A stretch of 6,555 nucleotides of DNA from Lentisphaeria bacterium (GCA_016935045.1 JAFGRS010000617.1:1-6555), one strand, 5' to 3'; counted from the stretch's first letter, positions 1 to 6,078 are shown. Program-made: numbers and translations. Notes: a model not told the origin generated them from the sequence alone.

Positions 1-114
1 CAGAGTCGTGGTGATGCGGCCGGACCCGAACAGGCTGCACACGGCATTGGCCAGCAGGGCGCGCCGGTGTTCGCTGGTCCGACCGATCTTGAAGGTATAC
101 TTGCGGTGCCGCAT
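1..114 (-). CDS. rplQ: 50S ribosomal protein L17, N-terminal part (cut by window edge)
   Basis: This is the first 38 codons of ribosomal protein L17, a large-subunit protein near the peptide exit tunnel. The product begins MRHRKYTFKIGRTSEHRRAL and continues into a SLFGSGRITTTL stretch, which matches the conserved L17 start (MRHRK, then GRTSxHR, then SLFxxGRIxTT). The rest lies left of base 1. The ATG is at 114-112, only five bases after the rpoA stop codon, so it is co-transcribed and probably translationally coupled with rpoA. A GAGG motif lies about 11 bases upstream, inside the rpoA end. An rpoA-rplQ order at the end of the alpha operon is nearly universal in bacteria. The identity is certain. 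The completeness of the gene cannot be judged. Confidence 0.95.
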   Translation of the reverse strand, partial: MRHRKYTFKIGRTSEHRRALLANAVCSLFGSGRITTTL

Positions 115-119
115 GCCGG

Positions 120-1136
120 TTATTCCTCTTTCTCCTGGAGCGCGAGTCTCAACGTCAGGATCTCCTTGACTTCGTCTTTCAGGGCCATGTCAAGGGAGAG
201 ACCCAGCTCGGAGAGCTTCGTCTTGATCTCCTGCAGTGACTTCTTGCCGAAGTTCCGGTACTTGAGCATCTCGGCTTCGCTGCGCGTCACCAGTTCCCCC
301 AACACCCGAACCTGCGCCGTGTTCAGACAGTTGATGGCTCGGACACTGAGTTCCAGCTCGTTGACGCTCCGGCTCAGTTTCTCGAGCAACTCCTGGTCCT
401 CGGCCGTCGTGATCTGCAGTGACGCCGGACGCGCCACCTCCTCCGCGGTCGTGAACACCGCCAGGTGCTCCCGCAGCAGTGACGCGGCCCGGTTCAGCGC
501 GTCCTGGGGCGTGATGCGGCCGTCCGTCCAGATCTCCAAGTCCAGACGGTCGTAGTCCGTGCGCTGACCCACCCGGCAGGCCTGCACATCGTACCGTACC
601 CGCTCCACCGGGCTGAACAGGCAATCCACCGGAATCACCCCGATGGGATGGTCCTCACGCTTGTTCTCCTCCGCCGGACGCCAACCCCTGCCCGACGAAA
701 CCTCCATCTCCATGCGGATCGGCCGGTCCTCGTCCAGGGTGCAGATCAGCAGATCCGGATTCAGGACCTTGGTCACCCCGTCTTCCCGGATCGCCGAGGC
801 CTTTACGGGACCTTTCCTGTCGGCATACAACTCGATCGTGCGCGGGACCTCGCCGTGGCAGATGAGCCGCAGCTTCTTGATGTTCAGGGCGATCTCCGTC
901 ACGTCCTCCACCACGCCCGGGATCGTCGTGAACTCGTGCGCCACCCCGTCGATGCGGAGCGAGGCCACCGCCGCCCCCTCCATCGAGGAAAGCAGCACCC
1001 GACGCAGGGCGTTGCCCAGGGTATGCCCGAAACCGTTCTCCCACGGCTCGGCGACGAACTTCGCGTGGGTCGCGGTGGCCGTCGCGTCATCAATCTGCAG
1101 CTCGCTAGGCAGAGCAAAGCTCTCCAGACCAGGCAT
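120..1136 (-). CDS. rpoA: DNA-directed RNA polymerase subunit alpha
   Basis: This encodes the alpha subunit of RNA polymerase (338 aa; E. coli has 329). It dimerises to nucleate core assembly and contacts UP elements and activators. The N-terminal domain (about residues 1-235) carries the assembly motif GHTLGNALRR at 37-46 and FSPVERVRYDVQ at 174-185. The C-terminal domain (about 250-317) reads ELSVRAINCL at 262-271, where R266 aligns with the DNA-binding R265 of E. coli, followed by NFGKKSLQEIK at 295-305. A charged tail of about 20 residues, rich in Glu and Lys, follows the domain. The ATG start is preceded by AGGAG at good spacing. It follows rpsK after an 89-base gap, where rpsD (S4) sits in many bacteria, and overlaps nothing. 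The family call is secure. Confidence 0.98.
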   Translation of the reverse strand: MPGLESFALPSELQIDDATATATHAKFVAEPWENGFGHTLGNALRRVLLSSMEGAAVASLRIDGVAHEFTTIPGVVEDVTEIALNIKKLRLICHGEVPRTIELYADRKGPVKASAIREDGVTKVLNPDLLICTLDEDRPIRMEMEVSSGRGWRPAEENKREDHPIGVIPVDCLFSPVERVRYDVQACRVGQRTDYDRLDLEIWTDGRITPQDALNRAASLLREHLAVFTTAEEVARPASLQITTAEDQELLEKLSRSVNELELSVRAINCLNTAQVRVLGELVTRSEAEMLKYRNFGKKSLQEIKTKLSELGLSLDMALKDEVKEILTLRLALQEKEE

Positions 1137-1185
1137 GCGTCATTCTCCTCGTTCTCACGGCCCTGTTCACTGCGTGTGCCCGCTG

Positions 1186-1203
1186 GCCGCGCAACACCGC
1201 GGC
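1186..1203 (-). other. Small hairpin in the rpsK-rpoA gap
   Basis: In the 89-base gap between rpsK and rpoA there is a perfect inverted repeat, GCCGCG / CGCGGC, with a 6-base loop. It occupies the position where rpsD is found in many alpha operons. No T-run follows it in the minus direction, so it is not a classical intrinsic terminator. It could be an RNA processing or translational element, or chance in GC-rich DNA. Only the inverted repeat itself is seen; any function is conjecture. Confidence 0.3.
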
Positions 1204-1225
1204 GGGGATCCCGGGCCCAGCCTGA

Positions 1226-1678
1226 TCACACACGTCTCCGCTTCGGCGGCCGGCAGCCGTTGTGAGGCAGGGGCGTGATATCCTTGAGCAGGGAGATCTC
1301 CAGGCCGGCGGCCACCAGTCCGCGCACCGCCGACTCCCGGCCGGCGCCCGGACCGCGCAGGCGCACTTCCACCTCACGCATGCCGAAGGACACCGCCCGC
1401 CGCGCCGCCTCGGCGCCAATCTGCTGGGCAACGTAGGCCGTGCTCTTGCGGGAACCCTTGAAGCCAAGACGCCCGCCGCTGCACCAGGCCACGATGTTGC
1501 CGTGCATGTCCGAAATGGACACCTTCGTGTTGTTGAAGGTGGCGTCCACAAAGGCAATGCCGCTGGGAATATGGCGCTGCCCGCGCACACGGGTCCGCTT
1601 GGCAGCCTCCACCGCGCCGGTCTCCTCCGGCTGCGGCTGCGGCTCGGTACTGGCAGTCTCCAGAATCTCGTCAGGCAT
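1226..1678 (-). CDS. rpsK: 30S ribosomal protein S11
   Basis: S11 is a small-subunit protein of the platform that contacts 16S rRNA near the Shine-Dalgarno duplex. The 150-aa product carries the family core: FVDATFNNTKVSISD (43-57), GFKGSRKST (72-80), GPGAGRESAVRGL (109-121) and the C-terminus PHNGCRPPKRRRV (138-150). It is about 20 residues longer than the E. coli protein (129 aa). The excess is an N-terminal extension (about residues 1-26) rich in Glu and Pro, unlike the basic tail usual here. The chosen ATG has an AGGAG about 11 bases upstream. No in-frame ATG lies closer to the core before M58, although a later GTG (V23 or V31) cannot be excluded. It sits 60 bases after rpsM in the normal S13-S11-alpha order. 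Confidence 0.96.
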   Translation of the reverse strand: MPDEILETASTEPQPQPEETGAVEAAKRTRVRGQRHIPSGIAFVDATFNNTKVSISDMHGNIVAWCSGGRLGFKGSRKSTAYVAQQIGAEAARRAVSFGMREVEVRLRGPGAGRESAVRGLVAAGLEISLLKDITPLPHNGCRPPKRRRV

Positions 1679-1738
1679 GGACGTCTGCTCTCCTGGCTGT
1701 ACGACACCCTACGCGCCGGCGCAGGCCATGGTCACCAC

Positions 1739-2137
1739 TCAACCGGACTTCGCCAGCTTACGGGCGGTTCTGTCACGAATGGCGCCGACGGTCTTCTTGG
1801 CGCCCTTCCGGGTACGTGCGTTCGTCTTCGTGCGCTGGCCCCGCGCCGGCAGACCGCGCCGGTGACGCAATCCCCGGTACGACCCGATCGCGATCAGGCG
1901 GCGGATGTTCTGCGCCACCTGCCGGCGCAGGTCCCCCTCCACCATGTACTGGTCCTGCAGAATCTGCGTGATGCTGCCGATGTCGCTCTCCGTCAACTCG
2001 GAGGCACGCACCGACGGCTCGATCCGCGCCCGCAGGCAGATCTCGCGAGCCCGGGCCGGGCCAATCCCGTAGATGTAGCGCAGAGCCACATCCGCGCGCT
2101 TGTTGTTCGGGATGTCAACACCTAAAATCCTGGGCAT
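1739..2137 (-). CDS. rpsM: 30S ribosomal protein S13
   Basis: S13 is a small-subunit head protein that contacts the 50S subunit (bridges B1a/B1b) and P-site tRNA. The 132-aa product begins MPRILGVDIPNNKRADVAL, has the helix-two-turn-helix segment YIYGIGPARA (21-30), and then the rRNA-binding stretch SYRGLRHRRGLPARGQRTKT (86-105) followed by NARTRKG (106-112). A basic tail ends in RTARKLAKSG. It is slightly longer than the typical 118-126 aa, the excess being in the tail. The start is the standard one, with AGGA about 12 bases upstream. It lies 91 bases after rpmJ and 60 bases before rpsK, as in canonical operons. Confidence 0.97.
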   Translation of the reverse strand: MPRILGVDIPNNKRADVALRYIYGIGPARAREICLRARIEPSVRASELTESDIGSITQILQDQYMVEGDLRRQVAQNIRRLIAIGSYRGLRHRRGLPARGQRTKTNARTRKGAKKTVGAIRDRTARKLAKSG

Positions 2138-2187
2138 GGTCTGCTCTTCCTAAACCACGTGCGGGTCCGCTGCCTCGCGCCCCGGAA

Positions 2188-2221
2188 GCGACGCCCCTGC
2201 GCCAGTCCCGGGACCCGTCGC
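2188..2221 (-). other. Possible stem-loop upstream of rpsM
   Basis: In the 91-base rpmJ-rpsM gap, GCGACG (minus strand, at 2221-2216) can pair with CGTCGC (2193-2188) across a loop of about 22 bases. The loop contains the 10-base palindrome GTCCCGGGAC. The element begins 8 bases downstream of the rpmJ stop codon. It could be a translational control site for the S13-S11-alpha-L17 group or an mRNA stabiliser. The GC content is so high that a 6-base stem has little statistical weight. Confidence 0.25.
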
Positions 2222-2228
2222 GCCCGAC

Positions 2229-2342
2229 TCAGCCCTGACGCTGCTTGTGGCGAACGTTCTTACAGATGACACGAACCGTGCCGCTGCGCTTGACGACACG
2301 GCAGCTGTTGCAGATTCGCTTGACGCTGGCTCTGACTTTCAT
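2229..2342 (-). CDS. rpmJ: 50S ribosomal protein L36 (zinc-binding form)
   Basis: This is the smallest large-subunit protein, 37 aa, which binds 23S rRNA near the peptidyl-transferase region. The sequence begins MKVRASVKRICNSCRVVKRS and ends RHKQRQG. It keeps the complete zinc ribbon: C11, C14, C27 and H32 in CxxC-x12-C-x4-H spacing, so this is the zinc-containing (C+) form rather than the zinc-free paralogue induced in zinc starvation. The ATG is chosen because MKVR is the invariant L36 start. A GTG two codons upstream (2348-2346) is in frame but not needed. The ribosome binding site is weak (GCGAGAC). It is separated from infA by 308 bases that hold a predicted promoter, unlike the close infA-rpmJ spacing seen in many bacteria. 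Confidence 0.96.
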   Translation of the reverse strand: MKVRASVKRICNSCRVVKRSGTVRVICKNVRHKQRQG

Positions 2343-2466
2343 GCGCACTGTCTCGCTGCAGAAATGACCGGCTTCACCGGGACACACCACATCGATCCTG
2401 CCCCATGCCGTACGCCGGCATAGGGGGGAACCCCAACACCAATCCTGTCCCGGCGCGGGAAAACAA
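2343..2466 (-). promoter_or_regulatory. Structured 5' leader of the rpmJ-rpsM-rpsK-rpoA-rplQ unit
   Basis: The predicted transcript from the promoter at 2473-2500 has a leader of about 124 nt before rpmJ. In RNA sense (minus strand) it can form three hairpins: UCCCG-CGC-CGGGA at 2460-2448, right after the predicted start; a strong 10-bp stem CCCUAUGCCG / CGGCAUGGGG with loop GCGUA at 2425-2401 (one U.G pair); and CCGG-UGAAG-CCGG about 27 bases before the rpmJ ATG. No U-run follows any of them, so they do not look like an intrinsic terminator. In other bacteria the S13-S11-S4-alpha operon is controlled by S4 binding to its leader, but rpsD is absent here. If this leader is regulatory, its ligand is unknown. 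The stems are seen; the role is inferred. Confidence 0.4.
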
Positions 2467-2472
2467 ACGGAT

Positions 2473-2500
2473 ACTATACCAACCGTACGGACCCCGTCAA
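2473..2500 (-). promoter_or_regulatory. Predicted sigma70-type promoter upstream of rpmJ
   Basis: On the minus strand TTGACG (2500-2495; 5 of 6 matches to TTGACA) is followed after 16 bases by TATAGT (2478-2473; 5 of 6 matches to TATAAT). This is a strong match and stands out as an AT-rich patch in very GC-rich surroundings. Initiation would be near 2466. It lies in the large infA-rpmJ gap, so it would drive rpmJ, rpsM, rpsK, rpoA and rplQ independently of adk. Confidence 0.6.
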
Positions 2501-2650
2501 GACGACCACAACGAATTCTCGCCCGCTTCCGCTTCCGTACCTTTCCTCCCGGCCAGACGCGCGCCCGCAGCCGCCGCGGGATGAGCCGTCGCCGGATGCG
2601 CCCCGGAGGTCCCGGTCTCGTCGGCACCTGCCGCCCTGGGGCCCTGGCGC
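2501..2650. other. Remaining infA-rpmJ intergenic DNA, no gene seen
   Basis: These 150 bases lie between the infA stop and the predicted rpmJ promoter. No plausible coding region is seen on either strand. A small inverted repeat, CCCGC / GCGGG with a 7-base loop (2564-2580), could help end transcripts leaving infA, but it has no T-run. Purine-rich GGAAGCGGAAGCGGG (minus strand) lies just upstream of the -35 element. Nothing else can be assigned. Confidence 0.35.
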
Positions 2651-2866
2651 CTATTTCTTCCGGTAGGTAATGCGTCCTTTGCTGAGGTCGTAGGGGGAGA
2701 TCTCGACGATCACCTCGTCGCCGGGCAGGATCCGAATGAAGTGCAGGCGCATCTTGCCGCTGATGTGCGCCAGGATCTCGTGGCCATTCTCCAGGCGAAC
2801 ACGGAACATCGTATTCGGCAGCAGCTCCTTGACGACGCCTTCTACTCGGATGCAGTCCTTGGCCAC
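2651..2866 (-). CDS. infA: Translation initiation factor IF-1
   Basis: IF-1 is a one-domain OB-fold (S1-like) protein that occupies the A site of the 30S subunit during initiation. The 71-aa length is typical. Conserved segments are IRVEGVVKELLPNTMFRVRL (6-25), ENGHEILAHISGKMR (26-40) and IRILPGDEVIVEISPYDLSKGRITYR (44-69). The start is a GTG at 2866-2864. It gives the canonical (M)AKDCIRVEG start and has GGAG about 8 bases upstream; no ATG is suitable. The first 25 bases overlap the end of map in another frame, so translation is probably coupled to map. Confidence 0.97.
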   Translation of the reverse strand: MAKDCIRVEGVVKELLPNTMFRVRLENGHEILAHISGKMRLHFIRILPGDEVIVEISPYDLSKGRITYRKK

Positions 2867-3624
2867 GTGAGAATCTCCGCTTTGCCCCGCGTGATGAGCA
2901 CCATGTGTTCGACGTGAGCGGCCAGACCGCCATCCGCCGTTCGGACCGTCCAACGGTCCTGCGGGTCGATTTCGACCCGGTGTGACCCGGTGTTCACCAT
3001 GGGCTCGATGGCAAGCACCATGCCGGGCGCCAGTTGCGGGCCGGGTCTGCGCTGGGCGAAGTTTGGAATCTCCGGAGGTTCGTGCAGCGCGCAACCACAA
3101 CCATGCCCGACAAAATCCCGCACGGCAGTGAAGCCATACCGTCTCACCACCGCCTCGACGGCTCGCGAGATGTCGTTAACATAGTTTCCCGCCACCGCTT
3201 TTTCTATTCCCGCCGCCAAGGCTTCTCCCGCGGCAGCCAGGAGGCTGGCGGCGGCGCCGACAGGCGGGCCGCCGGCACACACGGTCCGGGCGGTGTCGCC
3301 GATGAAGCCGTCGAGCTGGACGCCCACATCCATGCTCACCAGGTCGCCGGGAGCGATGACGCGGTCCGCCCGGCCGATGCCGTGGATCACCTCCTCGTTG
3401 ACGGAAACACAGATGGTGCCGGGGAACCCATGGTACCCGAGGAACGCACTGCGCCCGCCCTCGCGGGCGATGCAGTCGGCTGCCAGGCGGTCGAGTTCCA
3501 GGGTGGACATGCCGGGCCGGACGGCGCGCACCAGAGCCTCCAGAACGGTGGCGGTGGCAGCCGCGGCACGGCGAATGCCCTCGATCTCCCGGGGGCTGTG
3601 GATGACGACCTGCCTGCCTGTCAT
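2842..3624 (-). CDS. map: Methionine aminopeptidase, type I
   Basis: This cytosolic metalloprotease removes the initiator methionine from nascent proteins with a small second residue. The 260-aa pita-bread-fold protein resembles the short type I enzyme of E. coli (264 aa), with no N-terminal zinc-finger extension and no type II insertion. All five metal ligands can be placed: D99 (SMDVG), D110 (IGDTAR), H174 (FVGHGCG), E207 (AIEPMV) and E239 (HVEHM). The substrate-side histidine is H81 (VIHGIG). The start codon overlaps the adk stop (ATGA), with AAGGGG just upstream, so the two are translationally coupled. The 3' end overlaps infA by 25 bases. The adk-map-infA order is standard in bacteria. 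Confidence 0.97.
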   Translation of the reverse strand: MTGRQVVIHSPREIEGIRRAAAATATVLEALVRAVRPGMSTLELDRLAADCIAREGGRSAFLGYHGFPGTICVSVNEEVIHGIGRADRVIAPGDLVSMDVGVQLDGFIGDTARTVCAGGPPVGAAASLLAAAGEALAAGIEKAVAGNYVNDISRAVEAVVRRYGFTAVRDFVGHGCGCALHEPPEIPNFAQRRPGPQLAPGMVLAIEPMVNTGSHRVEIDPQDRWTVRTADGGLAAHVEHMVLITRGKAEILTWPRTASE

Positions 3625-4307
3625 GACCCCTTCCCGTCGCGCTCTGCCGAAAGGACGCCGAGGCCCAGGGCCACACAGGCATCCCGGTGCACCACCTCCC
3701 GGGCGCGTCCCGCGTCCACCCGGACCACGACGCCGCGCCGCGCGTAGAAGGCCACCAGGGGAGCGGTCTGTTCCTCGTAGACGGCCAGGCGCTCCAGGGC
3801 GGTGGCCTCCATGTCGTCCGGCCGTTGCCGCAGCTCGGCGCCGCAGCGGTCGCAGACACCGTCGCGCCCGGGGGGCTGGAAGATCACATTGAACACGGTC
3901 CGGCACTGGCTGCACACCCGGCGGGCGGTCAGCCGGCGGACCAGCAGGTCCCTGTCGGCCTCGAGCAGCAACACCCGGTCCAGAGCCATGCCGCCGGAGG
4001 CCAACATCCGGTCGAAGAGTTCGGCCTGCCGGACCGTCCTGGGAAAACCGTCCAGCAGGCTGCCCGCCTGCCGCACGGTGTCCTGTCCCAGGCGCCCGGC
4101 CACGATGGCCGTCACCACGTCGTCGGGCACCAGGGCTCCGCTTTCCATGCAGGCGGAGACGCGGCGACCCAGCTCCGTGCCCTGCCGGATCTCCTCCCGG
4201 AGGATGTCCCCCGTCGAGATGTGAGCGAACCCGAACGCGGCGCAAAGGGACTCCGCCAGTGTCCCCTTCCCGGCCCCAGGCGGGCCCAGCAGTACCACGA
4301 TGGCCAC
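3621..4307 (-). CDS. adk: Adenylate kinase, long form with zinc-type LID
   Basis: Adenylate kinase interconverts AMP + ATP and 2 ADP in the cytosol. The 228-aa protein has the P-loop GPPGAGKGT (8-16), the AMP-binding segment ISTGDILREEI (30-40), DGFPRT (86-91) and a long LID (about 129-165) with four cysteines, C132, C135, C152 and C155, in the CxxC...CxxC pattern of zinc-stabilised adenylate kinases. Catalytic-region arginines follow in RQRPDDMEATALERL. It is about 10-14 residues longer than typical, with extra residues after the GLGVL segment. The start is GTG at 4307-4305: it gives (M)AIVVLLGPPG and has GGAGG seven bases upstream. It appears to be the first gene of the operon, as secY does not precede it. 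Confidence 0.97.
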   Translation of the reverse strand: MAIVVLLGPPGAGKGTLAESLCAAFGFAHISTGDILREEIRQGTELGRRVSACMESGALVPDDVVTAIVAGRLGQDTVRQAGSLLDGFPRTVRQAELFDRMLASGGMALDRVLLLEADRDLLVRRLTARRVCSQCRTVFNVIFQPPGRDGVCDRCGAELRQRPDDMEATALERLAVYEEQTAPLVAFYARRGVVVRVDAGRAREVVHRDACVALGLGVLSAERDGKGS

Positions 4308-4406
4308 GGCTCATCCTCCATGTTGCGCAACCCGTGGGCTTCCCGGCCGGAGGCCCTGCCCGAAGAGACGGCATGACGACCGCGACCCGGCCCAGACATG
4401 CCCGCT

Positions 4407-4435
4407 ACTCTACCCGGCGGCAGGAACGGCGTCAA
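4407..4435 (-). promoter_or_regulatory. Predicted sigma70-type promoter for the adk operon
   Basis: On the minus strand TTGACG (4435-4430; 5 of 6 to consensus) and TAGAGT (4412-4407; 4 of 6) are separated by exactly 17 bases. Initiation near 4400 would leave a leader of about 93 nt before the adk GTG. It shares the TTGACG -35 box with the rpmJ promoter. Its position in a divergent intergenic region and the lack of secY upstream both fit an operon start here. Confidence 0.5.
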
Positions 4436-4487
4436 CAGCCCGGAGGCCGGGCGGGGGAATGCCTCAGTGAAAACAGGCAAGGACTCG

Positions 4488-4553
4488 GGAACCGGCTCCG
4501 CAGGAGCTTCGCCCTCCAGGGGAACCGGCTCAGCAGGAGCTTCGCCCTCCAGG
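4488..4553. repeat. Two tandem copies of a 33-base unit
   Basis: Bases 4488-4520 and 4521-4553 are direct head-to-tail copies that differ at one position only (C4499 versus A4532). Each unit contains GGAGCTTCGCCCTCC. The first copy has a perfect 5-base stem GCTCC-GCA-GGAGC (4495-4507); the single difference breaks its innermost pair in the second. The unit is a multiple of three and reads GTGSAGASPSR on the plus strand and EGEAPAEPV on the minus strand, but I do not think it is coding. From memory, similar GSAGASPS / EGEAPAEP strings recur in spurious proteins of Planctomycetes and relatives, which would make this a dispersed genomic repeat; that is unverified. It sits between the two divergent predicted promoters. 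Confidence 0.85.
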
Positions 4554-4624
4554 GAATCTCGCGAGCATCCCGGTGTTGTTGGCGGCAGACTTCACGGAGG
4601 CCTTACGCCCTGCCTTCGGCCGGG

Positions 4625-4653
4625 CTGGCATTTCGGGGCGGATGCGGTAGACT
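4625..4653 (+). promoter_or_regulatory. Weak candidate promoter for the Gfo/Idh gene
   Basis: CTGGCA (4625-4630) and TAGACT (4648-4653) each match the sigma70 consensus at 4 of 6 positions and are 17 bases apart. Initiation near 4660 would give a leader of about 109 nt before the ATG at 4769. The match is weak and could arise by chance. No better candidate is seen between the tandem repeat and the gene. Confidence 0.25.
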
Positions 4654-4768
4654 GAAGCCTGTCCGGCAAGGGTCTGGCGGGCGCCGTCGAGACCGGAACG
4701 CCTCCATCGGGCTTGTCTCGGGGGAGCGGCACGGGTGTGGCGGAATCGTACGCAACCGGGAGCACGTC

Positions 4769-5824
4769 ATGAGCACGAAGGTCAAGGTCGGGATCATCGG
4801 GGTCGGGACCATCGGATCGGTCCACGCGGACGCCTACGCCAAGGTGGGCGACGCCGAGCTTGTCGCGTTGTGTGACATCCTGCCCGACCGCCTCGGGGAG
4901 AAGGGCAAGCGCCACGGGGTGGCGCGCCGGTACGAGAACTACCACGACCTCCTCGCCAGCGCCGACATCGAGGCGGTCAGCATCTGCGTACCCAACCGCC
5001 TGCACGCTCCCATCGCCATCGACGCCCTCCAGGCCGGCAAACACGTCCTCCTCGAGAAACCCATGGCCCTGAACCAGGACCAGGGACGCGCCATCTGCGC
5101 CGCCCGGGACGCCGCCGGCCGCGTGCTCCAGATGGGCATGGTCCGGCGCCAGTCCCCGGATGCGGAACGGATCAAGAAGCTCGTCGACGAGGGACGCCTC
5201 GGGGACATCTACCAGATTCGCATCCGTCTGATCCGCAGGCGCGGCATCCCCGGGATGGGAGGCTGGTTCACCACCAAGGCCGAGTCCGGCGGCGGCGGTC
5301 TCATCGACATCGGCGTGCACTTCTTCGACCTGGCCATGTGGACCACGGGGCTGTGGAACCCCACCCGTGTCAGCGCCAAGGTCTACGCGAAATTCGGTTC
5401 GCCCATGGAGGACTACCACTACGTCAACATGTGGGCCGGCCCCCCGAACTATGCCGGCACCTTCGACGTGGACGATTATGCCGCCGGCCTGGTGCGCTTC
5501 GGCAACCAGGCCACCATGAGCTTCGAAGTGGCCTGGGCCGCCAACGCCCAGGACGAACAGATGCTCGAGATCCTCGGCACCAAGGGAGGCCTGAAACTGG
5601 GCGGCGACATGGTGCTGCTGACCGAGGTGGACGACCTCCTCGCCGATGTGAAGCTGAACTTCGCCAAGGAGGGAGGCGGGTTCCCGCAGCAGCTGGCGAA
5701 GTTCGTGGCCGCGGTCCAGGGCAAGGCACCCCCTCCGGCCACCGGGGAGCAGGGCGTGATCGCCATGCGCCTGATCGACGCCATCTACGCCTCGAGCGCG
5801 GCGGACGCGGAGGTCGAGGTCTGA
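4769..5824 (+). CDS. Gfo/Idh/MocA family NAD(P)-dependent oxidoreductase
   Basis: This 351-aa protein is a complete member of the glucose-fructose oxidoreductase / inositol dehydrogenase family, cytosolic enzymes that oxidise or reduce hydroxyl groups of sugars and cyclitols. The N-terminal Rossmann domain (about 1-122) has GVGTIG at 11-16, an acidic residue ending the second strand (D36, suggesting NAD), and EKPMA at 96-100, where K97 is the conserved catalytic lysine. The C-terminal alpha/beta domain has GGGGLIDIGVHFFDLAMW (174-191) with D180 and H184 as the expected catalytic D-x3-H pair. No signal peptide is seen. The ATG is preceded by GGGAG about 6-7 bases upstream. It is divergent from adk and has no pathway partners in the window, so the substrate cannot be inferred. 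Such enzymes are often present in many copies in PVC bacteria. Confidence 0.92.
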   Translation: MSTKVKVGIIGVGTIGSVHADAYAKVGDAELVALCDILPDRLGEKGKRHGVARRYENYHDLLASADIEAVSICVPNRLHAPIAIDALQAGKHVLLEKPMALNQDQGRAICAARDAAGRVLQMGMVRRQSPDAERIKKLVDEGRLGDIYQIRIRLIRRRGIPGMGGWFTTKAESGGGGLIDIGVHFFDLAMWTTGLWNPTRVSAKVYAKFGSPMEDYHYVNMWAGPPNYAGTFDVDDYAAGLVRFGNQATMSFEVAWAANAQDEQMLEILGTKGGLKLGGDMVLLTEVDDLLADVKLNFAKEGGGFPQQLAKFVAAVQGKAPPPATGEQGVIAMRLIDAIYASSAADAEVEV

Positions 5825-6078
5825 CGGGACCCCCGGAGCAGGGAGCGTGGCGCTCGCGAACGGGAATACGGTGACGTTGGTGGGAGCACCGGCGGAGGCA
5901 GCGTGCACCCGGGCCGGCGGTGCCCATGCCCGCGGCGGTCCTGGCCCGCCGGTCCGGGTGTGGGGGGCCCCGCCGCCGCCCCATCCCGCAGGAACCGGGC
6001 GTCTTCGGCGCCGCCCCCTGCCGGACGGTCCCGGGCGCGCTGCTCCTGCGCGTGGCCCTCGGGGGCAGTCCGCGCCTG

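Noticed and set aside
648..2125. Long plus-strand frames opposite rpoA, rpsK and rpsM
   Set aside because: They are antisense shadows of well-identified conserved genes, with composition expected from high GC third positions.
2343..2933. A long reading frame extending rpmJ upstream to 234 codons
   Set aside because: Only the last 37 residues are conserved and match full-length L36. The rest is open by chance in GC-rich DNA and runs across infA.
3625..4374. A 510-codon frame that would fuse upstream sequence to methionine aminopeptidase
   Set aside because: The upstream part is the adk gene read in the wrong frame. The aminopeptidase has a proper start at 3624 with a typical length.
4488..4553. 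CRISPR array
   Set aside because: There are only two units, directly abutting with no spacers, and no cas genes nearby.
4398..4655. An 85-codon plus-strand reading frame over the tandem repeat
   Set aside because: It consists largely of the repeat and low-complexity sequence, has no clear ribosome binding site or family resemblance, and overlaps the predicted adk promoter. The 33-base period keeps the frame open by itself.
4259..4768. In-frame upstream extension of the dehydrogenase (reading frame open from 4259)
   Set aside because: The Rossmann fold begins right after the ATG at 4769, which has a good ribosome binding site. The upstream part is compositionally odd, crosses the repeat and overlaps adk.
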